NCBI RefSeq assembly: GCF_018294505.1
Contig: NC_057804.1
Span: 248,419,099 to 248,483,098, forward strand
Direction of reading: 5' to 3'
Origin: Triticum aestivum
Lineage: Eukaryota; Streptophyta; Magnoliopsida; Poales; Poaceae
DNA: 64,000 bases
Part shown: piece after piece, positions 56,528 through 64,000 of the stretch
Layout: every line of letters starts with the position of its first letter
Numbering within the stretch: the first letter of the stretch is position 1
The notes under the pieces: generated by a model
Told to the model about the DNA's origin: nothing
The model's input: the letters and a program-made list of their open reading frames with translations, nothing else
Database searches by the model: none
Program-made: the position numbers and the translations under genes

Positions 56528-57932
56528 TGATAACCCACAACTATAGGGGATCACAACAGTTTTCGAGGGTAGAGTATTCAACCCAAATTTATAGATTCAG
56601 CACAAGGGGAGCCAAAGAATACTTGCAAGTATGAATAGCTGAGTTGTCAATTCAACCACACCTGGAGATTAATTATCTGCAGCAATGTGATCAGTTGCAA
56701 AGTAGTATGATAGTTTTGATAATAGTAGATACATCAATAGTAACAGTAAGAGTGATAGCAGTAGTTTTGTAACCGTAACAATAGTAGTAGCAGTAGTAGT
56801 AACTTAGCAAGACCAATATGTAGGAAAATTGTAGGCATTGGATCGGCAATTCGTTGGATGATATTCATCATGAGACAGTCATAACCTAGGGCGATACGGC
56901 ACTAGCTCCAGTTCATAAATAAAATGTAGGCATGTATTTCGTAAATAGTCATACGTGCTTATGGAAAGAACTTGCATTACATCTTTTATCCTACCCTCCT
57001 GTGGCAGCGGGATACTATTGGAAACTAAGGGATATAAAGGCCTCCTTTTAATAGAGAACCGGAACAAAGCATTAGCACACGGTGAATACATGAACTCCTC
57101 AAACTACGATCATCGCCGGGAGTGGTCCCGACTATTGTCACTCCGGGGTTGCCGGATCATAACACATAGTAGGTGACTATAACTTGCAAGATCAGATCTA
57201 GAACATAGATATAATGGTGATAACATAAACGGTTCAGATCTGAAATCATGGCACCCAGGCCCAAAGTGACAAGCATTAAGCATGGCAAAGTCATAGCAAC
57301 ATCAACCTCAGAACATAATGGATACTAGGGATCAAGCACTCACAAAACTAACTCGATTACATGATGAATCTCATCCAACTCCTCACCGACCAACGAGCCT
57401 ACGAAGGAATTACTCACTCCCGATGGGGAGCATCATGGAATTGGCGATGGAGAAGAGTTGGCGATGACGAAGATCGAAGATCCCCCTCTCCGGAGCCCCA
57501 AATGGACTCCAGATCTAGCCTCCCAATGAAGGGGACGGCGGCGGCTTGTCTCGTGAAACGTGATAATTCTTTGTCCCTGATTTTTTTGGAAAAATAGGAT
57601 TTTATAGCGTCGGTTTCAGGGTCTGTGGGAACCCCAGGTGGGAACAACCCGCCTGGGCGTGCCTGGAGGGGGTGGCGCTCCCTGGTGGGTTGTGCCCACC
57701 CAGGTGCCCTCCTCCGGTGGTTCTTGGCTCCAGAAATTATCTTTTATTGTATAAAAAATCCTCCCAAAGTTTCGTTCCATTCCGAGAACTTTTATTTCTG
57801 CACAAAAACAACACCATGGTAGTTCTGCTGAAAACAGCGTCAGTTCGGGTTAGTTTCATTCAAATCATGCAAGTTAGAGTCCAAAATAAGAGGAAAAGCA
57901 TTAGGAAAAGTAGATACGATGGAGATGTATCA
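56528..57932 (-). repeat. 5' LTR of element D (1405 bp)
   Basis: TGATAACCC...GAGATGTATCA on the + strand. GC-rich inverted repeat at about 57637-57712, TATA box on the minus strand at 57600-57606, and the U3 block shared with element E at about 57778-57840. Confidence 0.9.
57600..57606 (-). promoter_or_regulatory. TATA box of the element D 5' LTR
   Basis: TATAAAA on the minus strand, about 34 nt downstream of the hairpin region; it would start the D genomic RNA near 57570. Confidence 0.6.
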
Positions 57933-57937
57933 GTCCT

Positions 57938-59356
57938 CCTCCACCTATGGGTGATCCTGTGTTTCAACTTAAGAAATTACCTGATACGTTGAAATATGCT
58001 TATCTTGATGACAAGAAGATATATCCTGTTATTGTCAATGCTAACCTTTCAGGGCATGAAGAAAACAAATTACTTAAAACTCTGAGGAAGCATCATGCTG
58101 CTATTGGATATACTCTTGATGATCTTAAGGGCATTAGTCCCACTCTATCTCAGATTAATATGAAGCCTGATGCTAAGCTAGTTGTTGATCATCAACGACG
58201 GTTGAATCCTAAAATGAAAGATGTGGTAAGAACTATAATATTAAAGCTTCTGGAAGCAGGTATAATTTATCCCATAGCTGATAGTAGCTGGGTAAGTCAT
58301 GTTTATTGTGTTCCTAAGAAAGGAGGCATTACTTTTGTTTGTAACTGGTTACAGGATGGTAATTGCTTTCAGGAAATTAAACAAAGCCACTAGAAAATAT
58401 AATTACCCCCTTGCCTTTTACTAATCAAATGTTAGAAAGATTATCTAAGCATACAAACGGCTGTTTCCTTGATGGATATTCTAGTTTCTCTCAAATACCC
58501 ATGTCAAAATAAGATCAAGAGAAAACTACTTTTACCTGTCCTTTTGGAACTTATGCTTATAGACTCATGCCATTTGGTTCATATAATGATCCTGCTACCT
58601 TTCAAAGATGTATGACTGCTATATTCAATGATTTTTGTGAAAAATATTGTTGAGCCATTCATGGATGATTTTTCCATTTACGAGACTTCTTTTGATAATT
58701 GCTAAGCAACCTTGATCGAGTTTTGCAAAGATGTGAAGAAACTAATCTTGTCTTGAATTGGGAAAAGTGCCACTGGTTAATGAAGGTATAGTACTTGGGC
58801 ATAAAATTTCTGAACGAGGTATTGAAGTAGACAAAGCTAAAATTGATGCAATTGAGAAAATGCCATGTCCTAAAGATATTAAATGTATAAGAAGCTTCCT
58901 TGTTCATGCTGGTTTTTATAGGAGATTTATTAAAGACTTCTCTAAAATTTCTAGGCCTCTTACTAATCTTTTGCAAAAAGATTTTCCATTTTTCTATGAT
59001 GGTGATTGCGTAGAAGCCTTTGAAATATTTAAGAAAGCCTTAATCTTTGTACCCATTGTTCAACCACCTGATTGGAATATGAAATTATGTGCGATGCTAG
59101 TGACTATGCTATTGGTGTTGTTCTAGAAAAAAAGAGTTGATAAGAAATTGAATGTTATTCGTTATGCTAGTAAAACACTAGACAGTGCTCAAAGGAATTA
59201 TGCTGTTAGCAATTGTGTTTGCATGTGATAAATTCAGATCTTATATTGTTGATTCTAAAGTAACTGTTCACACCAATCATGCTTCTATTAAATATCTTAT
59301 GGAAAAGAAGGATGCTAAACCTAGGTTGATTAGGTGGGTTTCATTATTACAAGAAA
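57938..59356 (+). pseudogene. Element A reverse transcriptase and RNase H (broken)
   Basis: Coding resumes after the D insertion. The reverse transcriptase region runs from LPDTLKYAYLDD through IIYPIADSSWVSHVYCVPKK and MPFGSYNDPATFQRC to FMDD at 58658-58669, then the RNase H-like segment with TNHASIKYL and [11 protein letters not shown]. Frames change several times and at least one internal TAA (about 58510) is present. It ends at Helitron H2 and is followed by the RNase H tail at 61062. Confidence 0.85.
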
Positions 59357-59500
59357 TAGATAATACCCCGAGCGTTGCCGCGGAATTTGTAGTGCTTATC
59401 GTGGTATCTCAAAAATAGAAATTTAATGTGGATGTAAAATTTAGCACCAATGAGCTACTATCACGCAATGAATTAAAGGAATATCCAAAAAAATTATACA

Positions 59501-59574
<74 letters not shown>

Positions 59575-61061
59575 GTCCACAACTCCTCGTTATTCGATTT
59601 CATCATGCTCATGCTTACCATGTTGTGGCAGCTGATGAGTGCTAACATACCCTTTGTTTTTCTTGCTTTTGTAATAAAGCATTGTTTGCTTGCATCCATT
59701 ACAAATGCAACTTCCATTCCACACATGGGCTTTATCCTCTATGCCAACTCCACCGAATGGATGGTGTACCTCGATGCAGACCTCTCTATGACTGACCTCT
59801 AGCATCTCTCTGGGCACAAGAGAACAAAAGAGAGGACATTGTTTATGAGTCTTTTCATATATCATTCAAATGTATAAAATTACATAGCGGGCTATGTTAG
59901 CTATTACAGTGGCACTGGAACATAACTAATGTCATAAAGTAGCAGTTAGCAGTTGGATCGATTTTAATAACTCATGAACTGCACCATTATCTAAGCTCGT
60001 TGAATTGCACAGAGCATCATTTAATCTAAGGATGGTGAATTTGGCGGATAACATACTTGGATTGGTAAACTTATGCTACTTTTCTGATGATGCTCCCTAT
60101 CATTAGGTATAAAATAATTTGTATAGAACGTATACGTACCTATAAAATAAAAATTATTGCTAGGGAATTGAGTCTCCTCACCATGATCTATTGCAACACA
60201 GACACGCCTGGAGGAATAGAACCAGAGGCTGAAGCGAAGGCACTGGCATCTACAGAATTTTTTAATGTCGACCAATCTGTAGAGCTTGGATAGGTTGAGA
60301 GCGTAGATGATGGGTGATTACCTTGACCAGGACCGCATGTACCAAATGTGGTTGGAAGAGGCAGCTCACCGTCCTAAGGGACATGATCGGCCGCACGTGA
60401 GCGAGCTGGAGGAGCAAATGAGGGAGATTTTGTGTATGAGAGGGTTTGCTATGAAACGAACTTATAAATGATGCCAATAGGATTTTGTCACTCGGGATGG
60501 TGTGTTCACCGTCCTTTGACCTAGAGATGGCCACAACATGCTCCCCTCTCTATTCCATTGACACAGCCACCGCTGCACTCCCCTGCCTTCTCTCTCCATC
60601 ACAGTCGCCACATCCCTATCCTTCTCGTGTCTTCCTCTTGAATCAGCCCTGCGGCGACATGGAAGGAGCCGAGCAGCTGCTGATTTGGCATTGACTGGAG
60701 CACATGACGGGGGGTCTCTTACCAGTGGAGGATTTATATTAGGAGGGTGGGAGTTATTATAAGGAGTGGAAGGGGAATGGGAAGGTGCTGCATGGTCTAG
60801 CATTTTTAGGAGCCGAGGAGTCGAGGAAGGTGGAGCCAACGAATCGGATGGAGTGCGGGAGGTTGAATGCAAATCTGGCCACCGAGCCACCCCATTCGTA
60901 TATCGAGAGGTGGATGGACAGGTGGTGTACAACGCTAGGTAGAATTCTCTCGTGAAAAAAATGATATGTTAACAGAAAAATGCCGATGTGGCATAATGGT
61001 GAGGTGGATAGGTTGCATGTCAAGATAAATATGATAGTGAGAATCTCTTAGGTATATAGGA
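59357..61061 (-). mobile_element. Helitron H2 (non-autonomous, 1705 bp)
   Basis: On the minus strand it starts TCCTATATACCTAAGAG directly after an A of the host sequence. It ends with a GC-rich degenerate hairpin CCGCGGCAACGCTCGGGG followed by TATTATCTA and T, close to the canonical CTRR-T end. Removing it restores the continuous reverse transcriptase/RNase H frame of A. There is no coding region; it contains a CA/GA microsatellite (59507-59574) and a GC-rich, gene-like patch (60540-60900). Confidence 0.8.
59507..59574 (+). repeat. Compound CA / GA microsatellite
   Basis: About 22 CA units followed directly by about 12 GA units, inside Helitron H2. Confidence 0.97.
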
Positions 61062-62490
61062 TTTGACTTGCATATTATTTATAGAAAGGGAGCTGAGAAT
61101 CATGTAGCTGATAATTTGTCTAGAATGTAAAAGGTTCTTGATGACCCACTTCCTATTGATGATAGTTTTCCCGACGAACAATTAGTTGTTATAAATGCTT
61201 TTCTTAATACTCCTTGGTATGTAGACTATGCTAATTACGATGTTGCTAAATATATACTACCTAGTTTCACATATCAACAAAAGAAAAACTTCTTCTTTGA
61301 CTTAAGCCATTACTTTTGGGATGACCCACATCTATATAAAGGAGCAGGTGGTGTTATTAGGCGTTGTGTACCTAAGTATGAACAGGAACAAATCATACGG
61401 AATCGTCACTCTGAGGCATATGGAGCACACCATGCTGGAGACAGAACTGCACATGAGGTACTACAATCTGGTTTTTTTGCCTACTCTTTTCAAGAATGCG
61501 CGTAAGTTTGTCCTTTCTTGTGATGAATGTCGAAGAATTGGTAATATTGGTATACGTCGAGAAATGCCTATGAATTACTCACTTGTTACTGAACCATTTG
61601 ATGTTTGGGGATTTGATTATATGGGACCTTTTCCTTCCTCTAATGGGTATACACATATACTAGTTGATGTTGATTATTTTACTAAGTGGGTAGAAGCTAT
61701 TCCAACTAGTAGTGCGGATCATATCACATCTATTAAAATGCTTAAAGAGGTTATTTTCCCAAGGTTTGGAGTCCCTGGATATTTGATGACTGATGGTGGT
61801 ACACATTTTATTCATGGTGCTTTCCGTAAACTTCATGGTAAATATGATGTTAACCATAGAATTGCATCTCTGTATAACCCTCAGTCTAGTGATCAAGTTG
61901 AAATTAAATAGAGAAATCAAACTAACTTTGCAAAAGACCGTTAATATATCTAGAAAGAATTGGTCTAAGAAACTTGATGATGCACTATGGGCTTATAGAA
62001 CTACTTATAAAAACCCTAAGGGTATGTCTCTGTATAAAATGGTTTATGGAAAAGTATGTCATTTACCTCTTGAGTTAGAACATAAATCATATTGGGCAAT
62101 TGAATACTTAATTATGATTGCAAACTTGCCGGTGAAAAAAGGTTATTTGATATTAGCTCGTTAGATGAGTGGAGAATCCAAGCTTATGATAATGGAAAGT
62201 TGTTTAAAGAAAAAGTTAAATGATGGCATGATAAAAGAATTCAAAAACGGGAATTCAAAGTGGGTGAGCATATTCTATTGTACAAATCTCGTTTTAGATT
62301 TCTGCAGGAAAACTTCTCTCCAAATGGGAAGGACCCTATATCATCGAAGAGGCTTATCGCTCTGGAGCTATCATGATCAATAATGTCGAGGCCACTAATC
62401 CGGGAGTGGTTAATGGACAAAGAATTAAGTATTATGTCTCAAGTACACCTATTAATGTTGAAACTAATATTTTTCAAACTATGACACCCT
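61062..62490 (+). pseudogene. Element A RNase H tail and integrase (broken)
   Basis: After H2 the frame picks up at the RNase H end, then integrase: HHCC finger with His residues in the SEAYGAHHAGD region (61408-61440) and Cys pair SCDECRR (about 61517-61537). Catalytic Asp at 61615-61617, Asp at 61792-61794 and Glu at 61900-61902 give D,D-35-E. A stop at 61909-61911 and frame changes follow; the remainder ([30 protein letters not shown]) is in other frames. Inactive copy. Confidence 0.85.
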
Positions 62491-62642
62491 AGGAACACAT
62501 AAGAGAGACCTTCTGGAACACTCCAGAACCCTAAAAAAGAGTAGGTATGTGATACGGTAAGTAAACCGACTCCAAAAATTCCATAAATATAATTTATGTT
62601 CATTTTGGAGTATTAGGAAAATTACAAAAATAAGAAACATCC

Positions 62643-62737
62643 GAGGGGACACACGATGAGGTCACAAGGCAACAGGGTGCGCCCTACCCCCTGGGCGCAC
62701 CTGGTTGCCTTGTGGTCCCCTCGTGTGCCTTCTCGAC
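62643..62737 (+). promoter_or_regulatory. Long inverted repeat between integrase and downstream ORF of element A
   Basis: Arms CACAAGGCAAC / TTGCCTTGTG, GTGCGCCC / GGGCGCAC and GGGGAC / GTCCCC form a roughly 95 bp hairpin. It is followed within about 30-50 bp by AT-rich TATA-like sequence (62769-62795). The arrangement is equivalent to that before the D downstream ORF. Confidence 0.55.
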
Positions 62738-62900
62738 TCCATTTTCTTCTGGAATACTTGTTCCGCAAGATAAAAATTCTTTAAATATATTCCAAGATGT
62801 TTTGACCACCGTATTGTGAGAATCCCCTCTGTTCTTTTTTTGTGTTGTTTTTCTAGAAGATCCGCTAGTATGTAGTCACAAGACTCAGACGGAGAGAGCT

Positions 62901-63317
62901 ATGTTTCCCAAACCCAAGGATCTATGGATACATGGATCCTTATGGTTGGTCCATGGATGAGGAGCAAGATGCCGTTTGAAGAGGATGGAGGACTCTAACT
63001 TGGAGGAGGAGGAAGAAGCCCCTCTACCTCAACCTGGAGATATGCACGTGGAGTTCAAGAAATCAAGTCTCCCAAACTTGGTTAAACCCCCCAACACTTG
63101 ATTTATTTCCTGTCGTAACTTGCAAAAGAGTGTTGCTTCATCCCCCTCAGCCAAGTTGCATCCTTGGGTTGATGGTGCTCTGACCATCAGTGGCAAGCTC
63201 TGTAAGGAAATCATGGAGCTCAAATATTGAGTGAATAAGCTTGAGGAGGAGAATCGTATCCTCACGGGAATCATCGCCAAGAATATTGCACCAGCAACAC
63301 CAAAGAAAGTGACTTAA
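62901..63317 (+). pseudogene. Element A downstream ORF remnant
   Basis: Starts ATGTTTCCCAAACCC near 62901. After several stops and frame changes it still shows an acidic EEEEEAPLPQPGDMHVEF region and a C-terminal leucine-heptad segment (VNKLEEENRILTGIIAKN) ending at TAA (63315-63317). A separate ORF after integrase is common in Athila-lineage elements. The coiled-coil end suggests self-association; function unknown. Confidence 0.55.
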
Positions 63318-63775
63318 ATACTCGGGTACGGGCACGATCCTAGGCTTGTGCCAAGCTTGGGGGAGGTGCCCTGGTATCGTATCACCATCACTTTTATTAT
63401 CTTTACCTATCTTAGTTCGATCCTTAGTTATTTCATGATTTAGAAGAATAAAAGTTTAGTATGATCTATTTTCGAGTGCCAGTTTCATGATCTACCTTAT
63501 TATGTAATCGAGTTGAGAGTTATATAATAACGAGTAGTTTAAGATTTGCTTCTTTATTTTCATGTTTCAATCTTAGCAACGAAAATAATAAAAAGATCAT
63601 ATGCTAATCCCATGTAAAGTAATGACTTTACATAGAGAAAAGTATAATTGACAAATTTGTTGGAAGTTAACAACATAGTATTGGTAAATGATGCGATTCA
63701 TGAAAGATTAAGCAGGGAAGAGAAGATTCACATGTAAAGATACTATCTTGGACCTCTTTTGTAATTGTGAGCCCC
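63318..63775 (+). other. 3' non-coding region of element A
   Basis: AT-rich. Contains a polypurine-like AAGCTTGGGGGAGG (about 63352-63365) that lies about 410 bp upstream of the LTR rather than adjacent to it. Nothing else recognised. Confidence 0.6.
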
Positions 63776-64000
63776 TGATATGTCTCCAGCATATCTATAA
63801 TTTTTTATTATTCCATGCTACTATAGTATCAATCTTGGATGTTTATTACGCAATTGTATGCAATTTTATATCGTTTTTGGGACTAAACTGTTAACCTAGT
63901 GCCCAGTGCCAGTTGGTATTTTTTGATTGTTTTTGCTTTTCAAAAATACAGTACCAAACGGAGTCCACACGCTACAGAACTTTTTGACGATTTTTTCAGG
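63776..64000 (+). repeat. Start of the 3' LTR of element A (cut by the window edge)
   Basis: TGATATGTCTCCAGCATATC resembles the TGATACGTCTCC starts of Athila-lineage LTRs such as element E and continues with an AT-rich U3. Position after integrase and downstream ORF in + orientation fits a 3' LTR. Confidence 0.75.

Larger units (their letters stand above)
17244..57932 (-). mobile_element. Element D: Athila-lineage Ty3/gypsy retrotransposon, gutted by nested insertions
   Basis: LTRs at 17244-18630 (3') and 56528-57932 (5'), TSD GTCCT on both sides, a tRNA-Asp-like primer-binding site next to the 5' LTR and an AAGCTTGGGGGAGT tract next to the 3' LTR. On the minus strand it encodes gag (56449 down), a protease-like region (to 53673) and a separate downstream ORF (from 52897). 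I see no reverse transcriptase or integrase, so it is non-autonomous. The 40.7 kb span is due to elements 2, E and F and a MITE. It resembles the Sabrina/Fatima/WHAM group of Triticeae elements; the exact family is uncertain. Confidence 0.88.

Noticed and set aside
59507..59574. CA/GA repeat as a CRISPR-like or satellite array
   Set aside because: Simple dinucleotide microsatellite with no spacers.
60462..60932. Minus-strand ORF of 156 codons in Helitron H2
   Set aside because: Ser/Pro/Arg-rich without domain and overlapped by other open frames; could be a captured exon but I cannot support it.
1..64000. tRNA, rRNA or other structured RNA genes
   Set aside because: The only tRNA-related sequences seen are short primer-binding sites; no cloverleaf or rRNA segment was noticed by eye.

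Overview
This window is plant intergenic DNA made almost entirely of nested transposable elements. The mix of Athila-lineage, Tat-lineage and chromovirus Ty3/gypsy retrotransposons with multi-kilobase LTRs, Helitrons and a Mutator-like MITE points to a large-genome grass, most likely Triticeae (wheat, barley or relatives); that placement is inference. I found no convincing host gene in place. The only host-like coding sequence is a captured terminal exon inside a Helitron.

The nesting order follows from target-site duplications (TSDs) and from reading frames that resume across insertions. Host element A is an Athila-type element on the + strand, seen at 16829-17243, 57938-59356 and 61062-64000. 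Three things sit in A. (1) At its left edge is an LTR of element B (minus, 14663-16828). B's LTR is interrupted by the 3' end of a Tat-lineage element C (+, 10827-14662), which carries a spliced antisense ORF. C is interrupted by an LTR end of element G (10302-10826), which abuts element 1 (minus, 1-10301, running off the left edge). (2) Element D (minus, 17244-57932, TSD GTCCT) is an Athila-lineage non-autonomous element that itself holds a Mutator-type MITE (18807-19364), element F (21265-34876), element E (35205-39125, TSD CGTGC) and element 2 (39562-52716, TSD CCGGC). F in turn holds a Helitron (H1, about 23826-29230). (3) A second Helitron (H2, minus, 59357-61061) interrupts A between its RNase H and integrase regions.

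Element 2 is the only near-complete autonomous element: a chromovirus gag-pol with all catalytic motifs, a C-terminal chromodomain-like region and perfect TSDs, broken by one frameshift in gag. Element 1 shares its primer-binding site, leader, polypurine-tract region and LTR ends but has no coding region, so it looks like a non-autonomous partner. F keeps gag but replaces pol with a long His/Cys-rich ORF of unknown function. E is almost all LTR. D keeps gag, a damaged protease and a separate downstream ORF, now cut into four pieces by three later insertions.

The most unusual signals are these. (a) Candidate small spliced coding exons lie inside the LTRs of elements 1 and 2, with length changes in whole codons in the terminal exon. 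(b) A GC-rich inverted repeat sits just upstream of a TATA-like box both in Athila-type LTRs and in the spacer before the downstream ORF. (c) The two LTRs of element 2 are mosaic. (d) F has clusters of the near-palindrome CGGAC-N-GTCCG. (e) F carries the pol-less His/Cys-rich ORF.
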